Assembly (NCBI GenBank): GCA_022843805.1 | Contig: JALHMY010000019.1 | Coordinates: 45,863 to 109,862, forward strand | Reading direction: 5' to 3' | Length of the DNA: 64,000 nt | From: Fuerstiella sp. | GTDB lineage: Bacteria > Planctomycetota > Planctomycetia > Planctomycetales > Planctomycetaceae | Shown: positions 35,434 to 43,922 of the stretch, in pieces | Layout of the letters: each line of letters starts with the position of its first letter | Position numbering within the stretch: the stretch's first letter is position 1 | Notes under the pieces: generated by a model | Told to the model about the DNA's origin: nothing | The model's database searches: none | Seen by the model: only the letters and a program-made list of their open reading frames with translations | Translations under genes and position numbers: made by a program

Positions 35434-37605
35434 ATGTTGTCATTTCAAAGCAAAGGTGGCCGACTTTGTGACGGATTCAATCGCCGTGAATGGCTGCGAG
35501 TGGGCGGTCTGGGGGTTGTCGGCTTATCGCTCACCGATCTGCTTCGGGCGGAACGTTCGACAAAAACCCGTCCCGGGCCGACGTCACCACTGACTGACGG
35601 ACTTTCCGGCGCGATGTTCGGTCAGGCAAAGAATGTTATCTTCCTGTGGCTGCAGGGTGGTCCTCCGCAGCACGAAACTTTCGACCCGAAACCCGAAGCG
35701 CCTCTGGAAATCCGCGGTCCGTTTAAACCGATTCAGACCAATATCCCGGGTCTGCAGTTCTGCGAACTGCTCCCCCGGACAGCGCAGCGAGCCGACAAGC
35801 TGGCTGTTATTCGGTCGTTTTGCACAGACGACAATAACCATGATGTCAGCGGTTACTGGGTACTGACCGGGTATCCCTATGGTCCCGGCAGTGCGAGGCA
35901 GATCAAGCCAACGGACTGGCCGTACATGGGTTCCGTTATCAGAAAGCTTAAGCCCAGTGAACGCCTGCCTGCGCTGACCAGTGTCTGGCTGCCCGACATG
36001 ATGCGACTGAATGACAATGTAACCCCGGCTGGGCAGACCGGAGGATTTCTGGGATCCATGTGGGATCCTGAGAGATTCATCGGAGATCCCGCTGCCGACA
36101 AATACCATATCGAGGGACTTGCATTGCCGGCCGATCTGTCAGCCGATCGCATGGCCGATCGAGCCGCACTTTTAGCAGCGCTGAATCAGACCCGGGCCGA
36201 AAGTGAGCGGCGAGCACAGGCTCCAGGAAAAGAGAGCTTTGGATGGAACCGGCTGTCCGAATTTGCAATGGACCTCGTCACCTCCGGCAAGGCCCGGGAC
36301 GCCTTTGACCTCGAACGAGAACCAGCCGCACTTCGAGATCGCTATGGACGACATACATGGGGCCAGAGCTGCCTGCTGGCTCGTCGCCTGATTGAGGCTG
36401 GCGTACGTCTCGTGCATGTCAACTGGCCGCGTGAGCCTGGAGACAACGCCGTTGACAATCCGCTGTGGGATACTCATGCCCAGAACGCCGATCGCGTTCA
36501 GGATGTGTTGTGCCCGATTTTTGATGTGACTTATGCCGCACTGCTCGATGACCTTGAGGCCCGAGGGCTGCTGTCGGAAACACTGGTGGTTGCCATCGGG
36601 GAATTCGGACGAACGCCTGTCATCAATGGGCAGGGCGGACGCGATCATTGGGGATCGGTGTTTTCCGGAGTGCTTGCCGGAGCTGGAATTTCCGGCGGTC
36701 AGACGTTTGGAGCCAGCGACCGCAACGGAGCTTATCCGATTGTGGATCCAATTCGCCCCCACGATCTGACAGCGACCATCTTTCATCTGCTGGGAATTCC
36801 TCACGACGGTGTCTTCCGTGACCGCACCGATCGGCCTCAGCCCCTGACGAAAGGCAGTCCGCTGTATCGTCTGCTCGGAGCCGAACCTGCGACCACGGAA
36901 CGGTGCGAGTCGACGGGAAATGAATCGCTTGTTCCTCCATGGGATCCTTCATTACTGGTCGATACTGACTTCTCACTGGGAAAGCTCATTCCTGCAAATC
37001 AGATAACCCGTGAAAAGGGATGGCGCTGCAGTCCGGCGGGAGCGACGATTGATAATGGGCTCTGTGTTCGCAGTTCCATTTTGCAGTCCCCCCACGCAAG
37101 AGTTGGAGTGTTTAGCGAGCGTGGCGTATCAGAAACTGTCGCAGAAACGCCGACAGTAATTGCGAAGGGAGCAAGAGCGGTGCTGGCTCAGGAGATTCGC
37201 AGTGCCAGGGGCGGACACTACACCATGAAAGTCAGAATCAGCGGACAGGGCAGTTCTCAGGCCGCGTTCGAGAAGTGGTTCCATGGCGGAATGACATGTC
37301 GGCTGGTGTTGTATCGCTATGGCAGTGCCGCCAAGAATCCTCTGGAGATTTCCGAGCTTGCATCACAGGCGTTTGTGCCTCAATACACGGATTTTGCCTC
37401 GCCGTCCGAGTATATGGTGAGTCAGTTTCTGGGCTCCACCGTTCCGGGAAGCAATTTTTCGATCGGCAATGGCCTGGGAATTGCGATTGTGGTTCAGTGT
37501 GAAACTGAACAGCAGTTGCCGGTCGGCGAAAGCGCGTATCTTGCTGTGAGATCCGTGCAACTGGACTTTAGTCCGCGAATGAGAGACGAAACCGTGACCG
37601 TTTAG
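35434..37605 (+). CDS. DUF1501 protein with a twin-arginine-like signal and about 240 extra C-terminal residues
   Basis: 723 residues from ATG 35434, selected because GGAGG precedes it and because the N terminus then shows FNRREWLRVGGLGVVGLSL (R17, R18), a Tat-like signal. The DUF1501 (sulfatase-like, alkaline phosphatase superfamily) core runs to about residue 480: IFLWLQGGPPQHETFDPKP, VIRSFCTDDNNHD, GEFGRTPVINGQGGRDHWG, HDLTATIFHLLGIP. Usual family length is near 450-490, so the last 240 residues are an added beta-rich domain (GGHYTMKVRISGQGSS, GIAIVVQCETEQ) of unknown type. DUF1501 genes are commonly paired with DUF1549/DUF1553 genes; here no partner is adjacent, the nearest being at the window start. 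Confidence 0.88.
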   Translation: MLSFQSKGGRLCDGFNRREWLRVGGLGVVGLSLTDLLRAERSTKTRPGPTSPLTDGLSGAMFGQAKNVIFLWLQGGPPQHETFDPKPEAPLEIRGPFKPIQTNIPGLQFCELLPRTAQRADKLAVIRSFCTDDNNHDVSGYWVLTGYPYGPGSARQIKPTDWPYMGSVIRKLKPSERLPALTSVWLPDMMRLNDNVTPAGQTGGFLGSMWDPERFIGDPAADKYHIEGLALPADLSADRMADRAALLAALNQTRAESERRAQAPGKESFGWNRLSEFAMDLVTSGKARDAFDLEREPAALRDRYGRHTWGQSCLLARRLIEAGVRLVHVNWPREPGDNAVDNPLWDTHAQNADRVQDVLCPIFDVTYAALLDDLEARGLLSETLVVAIGEFGRTPVINGQGGRDHWGSVFSGVLAGAGISGGQTFGASDRNGAYPIVDPIRPHDLTATIFHLLGIPHDGVFRDRTDRPQPLTKGSPLYRLLGAEPATTERCESTGNESLVPPWDPSLLVDTDFSLGKLIPANQITREKGWRCSPAGATIDNGLCVRSSILQSPHARVGVFSERGVSETVAETPTVIAKGARAVLAQEIRSARGGHYTMKVRISGQGSSQAAFEKWFHGGMTCRLVLYRYGSAAKNPLEISELASQAFVPQYTDFASPSEYMVSQFLGSTVPGSNFSIGNGLGIAIVVQCETEQQLPVGESAYLAVRSVQLDFSPRMRDETVTV

Positions 37606-37750
37606 AAACGGAATCGTCAGGCGTTATCGTTACGGATGTGCGATAAGAGTGCACCCCGTTTAGGAGCCATCGCCACCGTGAAATGGACGAGAATCGCAAA
37701 TGCATGCGAGGATCGCCGAATAAGAGTTCCACGGATCCCATGTTGTAGTG

Positions 37751-38000
37751 CAACCCGTACCGGGTTGAACCGCAAACAATTCCCGTTCACACGGGCATCA
37801 GCACCCGCATGCATATCGGCATGAAAAATTGCGATTGACCCCAACGGGGTCGCACAACGTAGCCTGGGGTCGCCGTGCAAACGGCGCACCCCAGGTACGT
37901 TGTGTTCGTTCTCTCCGAACCCTGAAAGGGTTCCACAAGGCAGCGATCGAACGTTCATCGGGGTTCCACAACCCAGCCCACGCTTCGCCTGTGCTGTGCG
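37751..38000. repeat. palindromic repeat unit, left of the transposase gene
   Basis: A series of hairpins: CAACCCGTACCGGGTTG (37751-37767), GACCCCAACGGGGTC, CCTGGGGTCGCCGT pairing with ACGGCGCACCCCAGG (37863-37895) and GAACCCTGAAAGGGTTC (37917-37933). The stretch of about 145 bp at 37815-37960 agrees with 39003-39147 at all but about three positions. The unit degrades after 37965. Confidence 0.88.
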
Positions 38001-38238
38001 GATGGTGGAACCCCGCGCGCGTTCGCGTTCGTTGCGTGTTCCACACGCTGCACTTCGTTTACCCGTGCGGATCGTTCGTGGGCATCGTAAAAGTTCGTTG
38101 AGTCCGTCTGAGGTCTTGTTGTTCCAGTGACGCTATTGCTCTCCATTTGGAATGGTGTGTTGACGAAAGATGGAGTTGGGGACATAATATATCCATTACC
38201 TACTCAATTGAATTGCACCTTGTTCGAGGTACTCCACC

Positions 38239-38694
38239 ATGAGCCAATCGCTGGTTCAAATCTACGTTCATATCGTGTTCTCTACCAAAGATCGCATCAA
38301 TTTTCTGAAGGATGCTGTATTTCGAAGTGAGGTTCACGCTTATCTTGCAGGCATCTGCAGGAAACAGGATTGCCCGGCATTGATAGTGGGAGGAGTGGCT
38401 GATCACGTGCACATCCTCTCCCGACTTGGAAAGCAGACAGACGTAAGTAGCCTCATACGTGAGATCAAACGTGACTCCTCTGGCTGGGTCAAAGAACAGA
38501 AATCTGAACTATCTGATTTCTACTGGCAGAATGGCTATGGAGCATTTTCCATCAGCCCGTCTCATGCGCGGAGATTGAGGACATACATTGAGGCCCAGGA
38601 ACGGCATCATCGTCGCGAGACATTTCAGGAGGAGTTCCGCCGAATCTGTGCAAAGTACGGGGTGGCAATCGATGAACGCTACGTCTGGGATTGA
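38239..38694 (+). CDS. REP-associated tyrosine transposase (IS200/IS605 TnpA-like, RAYT)
   Basis: 151 residues with the Y1 single-strand transposase fold. The N terminus MSQSLVQIYVHIVFSTKDR is typical of planctomycete and bacterial RAYT proteins, the HUH metal-binding motif is DHVHIL (residues about 54-60), and the candidate catalytic tyrosine lies in RTYIEAQERHH, followed by the conserved helix FQEEFRRICAKYGVAIDERYVWD. The gene has no frameshift. It stands alone with palindromic units on both sides, the hallmark of RAYT loci, where the protein mobilises short hairpin repeats. Its upstream 160 bp are visibly more AT-rich than the surrounding repeats. Activity is not proven. Confidence 0.9.
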   Translation: MSQSLVQIYVHIVFSTKDRINFLKDAVFRSEVHAYLAGICRKQDCPALIVGGVADHVHILSRLGKQTDVSSLIREIKRDSSGWVKEQKSELSDFYWQNGYGAFSISPSHARRLRTYIEAQERHHRRETFQEEFRRICAKYGVAIDERYVWD

Positions 38695-38713
38695 TGCTGA
38701 TTCCGATCCCATA

Positions 38714-39240
38714 AAATTGCGATTGACCCCAACGGTGTCGCATAGCATAGCGTGGGGTCGACGCGAAGCGGCACACCCCAGGTACGTTGTGGTCGTTCTC
38801 TCCGAACCCTGAAAGGGTTCCACAAGACAGCGATCGAACGTTTATCGTCTTGTGGAACCCCGTTGGGGTTCAATCGCATTTTCCTGTGTTTTTCCTGGGG
38901 TGCGCCGTGTTCACGGCGACCCCAGGCTTTGTTGTGCAACCCGTACCGGGTTGAATCGCATACAATTCCCGTTCACATGGGCATCTGCATGGGCATCCGC
39001 ACGAAAAATTGCGATTGACCCCAACGGGGTCGCACAACATAGCCTGGGGTCGCCGTGCAAACGGCGCACCCCAGGTACGTTGTGTTCGTTCTCTCCGAAC
39101 CCTGAAAGGGTTCCACAAGACAGCGATCGAACGTTCATCGGGTTGTGGAACCCTGTTGGGGTTCAATCGCATTTTCCTGTTTTTTCCTGGGGTGCGCCGT
39201 GGTCACGGCGACCCCAGGCTATGTTGTGCAACCCCTGTCG
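38714..39240. repeat. palindromic repeat units right of the transposase gene
   Basis: A partial unit (38714-38934), a full 292-bp unit (38935-39226) and the start of another at 39227. Each unit contains a hairpin in one orientation (CCTGGGGTCGCCGT... at 39043-39075) and its reverse complement (38894-38926, 39186-39218), joined by GAACCCTGAAAGGGTTC and GAACCCTGTTGGGGTTC hairpins. This inverted-pair design is the layout of bacterial interspersed mosaic elements. Confidence 0.88.
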
Positions 39241-39241
39241 G

Positions 39242-39374
39242 CAACGCCGTTAAGGATTCCTGCACCGAAAAACTGAGACGTTTAACCCGTGGCCGAGAGG
39301 CCAGGCCACAGCGAGTCTGAACAACCTGGCCTCTCGGCCACGGGTTAAACGATTCAAAATCCTTAACGGCGTTG
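39242..39374. mobile_element. 133-bp non-autonomous foldback element (MITE-like) inserted in a repeat hairpin
   Basis: Terminal inverted repeats GCAACGCCGTTAAGGATT (39241-39258) and its complement (39358-39375) are perfect over 18 bp. Inside, a 26-bp perfect inverted repeat pairs 39280-39305 with 39325-39350, 19-base loop. The flanks carry the direct repeat CCCTGTCGG (39233-39241 and 39375-39383). Removing the element restores GCAACCCCTGTCGGGGTTGAATCGC, matching the intact hairpin of other units. It encodes nothing. Confidence 0.85.
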
Positions 39375-39375
39375 C

Positions 39376-39480
39376 CCTGTCGGGGTTGAATCGCATGGAA
39401 ATCGCAATTTCACGGGCATCTGCATCCGCATTCGCACGAAAAACTGCGATTGAGCCAAACGGGGTCGTACAGCATGGTCC
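39376..39480. repeat. remainder of the interrupted palindromic unit
   Basis: Continues the unit after the foldback element: GGGGTTGAATCGCATGG, a degenerate TTTCACGGGCATCTGCATCC segment and GCGATTGAGCCAAACGGGGTCG, ending near 39480 where similarity stops. Confidence 0.7.
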
Positions 39481-39513
39481 GGACCCGAAAATGCTCGGTT
39501 TGACGGTCTGGCT

Positions 39514-39541
39514 TTGCACCGACTGCGGACGTGTCTACAAT
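39514..39541 (+). promoter_or_regulatory. candidate sigma-70-like promoter of glyQS
   Basis: TTGCAC (39514-39519) and TACAAT (39536-39541) are separated by 16 bp, 127 bp before the gene. A 7-bp hairpin (GGGCAGC 39571-39577 with GCTGCCC 39589-39595) lies in the leader; no T-box features were recognised. Confidence 0.35.
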
Positions 39542-39667
39542 ACGCGGCTTCGTTTTTTGCTTTGTTTTGCGGGCAGCTGAAAAATTCGGCTGCCCTGTTG
39601 TCCTGGATTTCCGGTCCGGTCCAGCTCATCTGGCCGAATGCCGGAGCATGAAGGAATCAGGTTACTC

Positions 39668-41131
39668 ATGAGCCGCTCGATGGACAAGATCGTGGCGTTG
39701 TGCAAACGCCGTGGGTTCATTTTTCAGAACTCCGAGATCTATGGCGGACAGAATGGATTCTGGGACTACGGTCCTCTCGGGACGGAGCTGAAACGCAATG
39801 TTCGCGATGTCTGGTACCATGACATGGTTCAGGCGCACAATGAACTGATCCAGCCGGCTGGCGCTCCCAACACCTATCAGATGGTCGGTCTGGAATCAGC
39901 CATCATTATGCATCCGCAGGTGTGGAAATGCTCGGGGCATTACGACCTGTTTCACGACATGATGGTGGACTGTCGTGCCTGCAAGGGGCGGTTTCGTCAG
40001 GACCATATTCCCAGCACACCATGTCCGCAGAAGCCCAGTAAAATGGTGGGAGAACACACGGGCTGTCAGCTGACAGAACCTCGTGAGTTCAATCTGATGA
40101 TGAAGACGATTCTCGGGGCGCTTGGAACTGAAGACGACGCTGCGTTTCTGCGACCTGAGACGGCTCAGGGTATTTTCGTGAACTTCAAGAACGTGGTGGA
40201 CAGCAGCCGGGTTAAAATTCCGTTCGGGATCTGTCAGGTCGGCAAGAGTTTTCGAAACGAAATCACACCCCGCAATTTCACGTTTCGTTCGCGTGAATTC
40301 GAGCAGATGGAGATTGAATTCTTTTGCCATCCGAGCCAGTCACGTGACTGGTATACCTATTGGCGCGATCGCCGTTACAACTGGTACCTGAATCTTGGCA
40401 TTAGCCGTGACCGGCTGATTCTTCGGGATCATCATCAGGATGAGCTGGCACACTATTCCGTCGGCACTGCCGATATTGAGTACGCATTTCCGTTCCTGAA
40501 TGAAGGTGAGTATGGCGAGCTGGAAGGAATTGCCCATCGTGGCGATTTTGACCTGCGTTCGCATATGGAAGGCAAGCTGGCAAAGAATGCGGCCGGGGAA
40601 CTTGAGGTGGAGAAAACTGCTGAAGGTCAGCCAAAACACCGCGGCAGTGGCAAGGATCTGACATACTTTGACGACCAGATTCGCGAACGGTTTACTCCTC
40701 ATGTGATCGAGCCGTCAGCAGGAGCTGACCGGGGAACTCTGGCCTTTATTTGCGAAGCCTATTACGAAGATCAGCAGCCCGATGAGAAGGGTGAAATGCA
40801 GGAACGTGTGGTCATGCGTTTTCATCCTCGACTGGCACCCGTCAAAGCAGCCGTCTTCCCGCTGATCAAGAAAGAGGGCATGCCCGAGAAAGCAGCTGAG
40901 ATTTTCGGGCAGCTGAAGGCCGCCGGACTAAACTGCCAGTACGATCAGCAGGGCGCCATCGGACGACGTTATCGACGTCAGGATGAAATCGGAACTCCAT
41001 TCTGTATTACGGTCGACGGCGATACCGCAACTGACGGCTGCGTGACGGTTCGTGACCGAGACACACTGAAACAGGACCGGGTTCCGGTAGCGCGGATTGT
41101 GGACGAAATCAGTGCTCGTCTCAGAGGCTGA
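39668..41131 (+). CDS. glyQS: glycine--tRNA ligase, dimeric eukaryote/archaeal-like type
   Basis: 487 residues from ATG 39668, the second in-frame ATG; the first at 39638 adds ten residues without support. Class II aaRS motifs are present: motif 1 region [20 protein letters not shown], motif 2 [30 protein letters not shown] and motif 3 toward the C terminus ([14 protein letters not shown] is the anticodon-binding domain). A zinc-ribbon-like cysteine set CRACKGRF and CPQKP is seen near residues 100-120. This single-chain alpha2 enzyme attaches glycine to tRNA-Gly. It is followed by purB after 59 bp on the same strand, and preceded by the repeat island. Confidence 0.96.
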   Translation: MSRSMDKIVALCKRRGFIFQNSEIYGGQNGFWDYGPLGTELKRNVRDVWYHDMVQAHNELIQPAGAPNTYQMVGLESAIIMHPQVWKCSGHYDLFHDMMVDCRACKGRFRQDHIPSTPCPQKPSKMVGEHTGCQLTEPREFNLMMKTILGALGTEDDAAFLRPETAQGIFVNFKNVVDSSRVKIPFGICQVGKSFRNEITPRNFTFRSREFEQMEIEFFCHPSQSRDWYTYWRDRRYNWYLNLGISRDRLILRDHHQDELAHYSVGTADIEYAFPFLNEGEYGELEGIAHRGDFDLRSHMEGKLAKNAAGELEVEKTAEGQPKHRGSGKDLTYFDDQIRERFTPHVIEPSAGADRGTLAFICEAYYEDQQPDEKGEMQERVVMRFHPRLAPVKAAVFPLIKKEGMPEKAAEIFGQLKAAGLNCQYDQQGAIGRRYRRQDEIGTPFCITVDGDTATDGCVTVRDRDTLKQDRVPVARIVDEISARLRG

Positions 41132-41190
41132 TCCTGCGTGCACTTCGCTCGCTGAAAACAGGCTGCATTCCAGATACAGGCTCAATTTCC

Positions 41191-42621
41191 TTGTCACACG
41201 ATATCTATGAAAACCCTCTGATTAGTCGCTACGCTTCCCGTGAGATGGCGACGATCTGGTCGGCTCAGACGAAGCATTCCACATGGCGACTTCTGTGGAT
41301 TGCTCTTGCGGAATGTCAGCAGCAGCTGGGATTGAGTATCACAGATGCCCAGCTGGCGGAAATGCGGGCCAATGTTTCCAACGTGAATTTCGACGCGGCG
41401 GATCGCTACGAAAGCGAATTGCGGCATGATGTGATGGCTCATGTTCATGCGTGGGGCGACCAGTGTCCCGCGGCACGTCCGATTATTCATCTGGGCGCGA
41501 CCAGCTGTTTCGTCACGGACAATTCGGAGCTGATTCAGATTCGTGAAAGCCTTTTGCTGGTGAGGCGAAGACTGGTTCAGGTCATTGATCATCTGGCGAG
41601 ATTTGCGTCGGAGTATCGAGATCTGCCCTGCCTTGGGTTCACTCATATGCAGCCTGCTCAGCCCACAACGGTTGGGAAGCGGGCTGCACTTTGGTGCTGG
41701 GATCTGCTGCTGGATCTTGAAGAGGTTGAGCATCGCATCAGCACGCTGCGATTTCGAGGGGTCAAAGGCACAACGGGAACTCAGGCTACATTTTTAAGTC
41801 TTTTCCACGGCGATCACGCGAAAGTCGAACGGCTCGATCAGATGGTGACGGAGCGGATGGGATTCAGCGATCGTCATCCGGTCACTGGTCAGACCTATTC
41901 GCGTAAAGTGGATGCTCAGGTAATGGCCTGTCTGAATGGAATCGGCCAGACATGCCACAAGGCTGGCACCGACATTCGACTGCTGCAGCACCGGAAAGAG
42001 GTGGAAGAGCCTTTTGGAAAGAAGCAGATTGGATCGTCTGCGATGGCTTATAAGCGGAATCCGATGCGAAGCGAACGCATGTGTGCTCTTTCGCGATTTG
42101 CTATGAGTCTGCAGGGAGGTGCTGATGCAACGATGGCGACTCAGTGGATGGAGCGGACTCTGGACGACAGTGCCATCCGCCGACTGACGCTGCCCCAGGG
42201 ATTTCTCTCCATTGATGCCTGCCTGATTCTTTACCGCAATATTACCGACGGAATGGTTGTTTATCCCAAAGTGATCGAAAGGAATCTGAATGCCGAACTG
42301 CCGTTCATGGCCACAGAAGAGATTCTGATGGCCGGAGTCCAGGCAGGGGGCGATCGACAGGAATTGCATGAACGAATTCGCGTTCACAGCCAGGCGGCGG
42401 CCGATCAGGTCAAGCAGGAAGGCCTGTCAAACGACCTGATCAGTCGTCTGAAACAGGACCCCGCGTTCGCTTCAGTGGATTTGGAGGGGACTCTTGACGC
42501 ACGTCTTTATATTGGACGGGCTCCGGAGCAGGTCGACGCTTTGATCAGTGAATATGTTGAGCCGATTCGAAGAAAATATGCGTCGGATCTGCAGGGGACG
42601 GCAGAGGCTGTTCGCGTGTAA
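41191..42621 (+). CDS. purB: adenylosuccinate lyase
   Basis: 476 residues from a TTG start ([18 protein letters not shown]). The fumarase/aspartase superfamily signature [15 protein letters not shown] lies at about residues 279-293, with the other active-site blocks [14 protein letters not shown] and [12 protein letters not shown] in order. The enzyme makes AMP from adenylosuccinate and also acts one step earlier in IMP synthesis, releasing fumarate. The sequence is of the longer, eukaryotic-like PurB type. It is 59 bp after glyQS, so both may be co-transcribed. No ATG start exists near the N terminus in this frame. Confidence 0.95.
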   Translation: MSHDIYENPLISRYASREMATIWSAQTKHSTWRLLWIALAECQQQLGLSITDAQLAEMRANVSNVNFDAADRYESELRHDVMAHVHAWGDQCPAARPIIHLGATSCFVTDNSELIQIRESLLLVRRRLVQVIDHLARFASEYRDLPCLGFTHMQPAQPTTVGKRAALWCWDLLLDLEEVEHRISTLRFRGVKGTTGTQATFLSLFHGDHAKVERLDQMVTERMGFSDRHPVTGQTYSRKVDAQVMACLNGIGQTCHKAGTDIRLLQHRKEVEEPFGKKQIGSSAMAYKRNPMRSERMCALSRFAMSLQGGADATMATQWMERTLDDSAIRRLTLPQGFLSIDACLILYRNITDGMVVYPKVIERNLNAELPFMATEEILMAGVQAGGDRQELHERIRVHSQAAADQVKQEGLSNDLISRLKQDPAFASVDLEGTLDARLYIGRAPEQVDALISEYVEPIRRKYASDLQGTAEAVRV

Positions 42622-42763
42622 AAAACCACCGATTTCAATGCCGATTTCAACGGTGTGTCCCGCCTCCTCCGGACTCCCTGCCTGAAACGCAACACGACCG
42701 TCGCGGTTCACGCAGGTTTTGTCAGGTGCTCTAAAAGCTGAAGTGAGGTTCATGCCATGGACA

Positions 42764-43828
42764 TCAAAATCCCGCGCCTTTTGTCTTTGTCCGAATCCGG
42801 CACAGATACATGTCGGACGTCAGATAGAGCACGCTGCCATCGTTGCCCCAGCCAACGTTGGCGATTGATTCCCCGGTGACGATCCGACCGAGAAGTTTGC
42901 CTTCCGGCGACAGAACGAGTACACCGCCTGGGCCGGTGGCGAAGACATTGCCCTGAACGTCGACTTTTAAGCCGTCACCACCACCCGGACGAATTCGACT
43001 GTCCTTTGAACTGTCGAAGAAGACCGTTGGAGTGCCCAGATTGCCGTCTTCCTTAACAGGGAATGCCCGCCAGATGGGATCCTTGCCATCGCTGTTGGCC
43101 ACATACAGCGTTTTCTGGTCAGGCGAGAAAGCGATTCCATTGGGACGCGAGATCTCCTGACACTGCATCGTCACCGTGCCATCCGGCTGAACCCGATAAA
43201 CTCCGCAGAAGTCGATTTCACGTCGTTCATCGTCTGCATGGCCGGGCAGTCCATAAATTGGATCGGTGAAAAAGATGTCTCCATTGGAGCGGATTGCCAG
43301 ATCATTGGGACTATTGAATCGTTTTCCATTCCAGCGATCGGCCAGCGTCATTTTGCCACCACCAGCGGTCAGCACAGAGATACGGCGATCACCGTGTTCA
43401 CAGGATACCAGTCGTCCTGCGGAATCCAGTGCCAGCCCATTACTGCCCGGTTCCTTGCCATAGTCTGCCACGCCTGTATAGCCCGCCGGTTTCATGAAGG
43501 TGGATGCACCTGTGCCTTCCTGCCACCGAATAACGGCATTGTGTGGAATGTCGGAAAACAGCACATAACCGCCAAACCGGTTTCCGGCTTCAGGAACCCA
43601 GACCGGACCTTCCGCCCATTCAAAACCACCACATAACACTTCAATCCGAGCGTCCGCAGCAATCAGCTGATCGAGCGATTCGTCAAACCTGTCCACATGC
43701 CCGATGTGCGGGAAATTGGTGGTGTTCTGTGCTTCGAGGCTGGTGACGCTTAAAGTAACAAGCAAAATCGCAGCCAGTCGGGACGTGACTGATACCTGCC
43801 CTGCTCGGAGATCGCTGATCAAATTCAT
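42764..43828 (-). CDS. SMP-30/gluconolactonase family protein, secreted
   Basis: 354 residues with an N-terminal signal (LAAILLVTLSVTSLEAQ, about residues 18-34). The six-bladed propeller motifs of SMP-30 are present: GGFEWAEGPVWVPEAG with the metal-binding Glu, KRFNSPNDLAIRSNGDIFFTDP with Asn and Asp ligands, SRPNGIAFSPDQKTLYVANSD and GGGDGLKVDVQGNVFATGPGGVLV. Members hydrolyse sugar lactones using Ca2+ or Zn2+. In planctomycetes export of such enzymes fits extracellular sugar oxidation. It is convergent with purB (142 bp apart) and on the same strand as the downstream-lying membrane protein gene. Confidence 0.93.
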   Translation of the reverse strand: MNLISDLRAGQVSVTSRLAAILLVTLSVTSLEAQNTTNFPHIGHVDRFDESLDQLIAADARIEVLCGGFEWAEGPVWVPEAGNRFGGYVLFSDIPHNAVIRWQEGTGASTFMKPAGYTGVADYGKEPGSNGLALDSAGRLVSCEHGDRRISVLTAGGGKMTLADRWNGKRFNSPNDLAIRSNGDIFFTDPIYGLPGHADDERREIDFCGVYRVQPDGTVTMQCQEISRPNGIAFSPDQKTLYVANSDGKDPIWRAFPVKEDGNLGTPTVFFDSSKDSRIRPGGGDGLKVDVQGNVFATGPGGVLVLSPEGKLLGRIVTGESIANVGWGNDGSVLYLTSDMYLCRIRTKTKGAGF

Positions 43829-43922
43829 GAAGACTCTTCCTGGGGTTTATGGGCCGTGTCCGAATGAAGAACATTGACCTGTCATGATGACCAGGAGCTG
43901 CCATCATGTCCATTCAAAGCAA

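Noticed and set aside
37829..39519. Several open frames in the palindrome island on both strands
   Set aside because: They are readings of hairpin repeats and recur with each unit; none has a credible start or domain.
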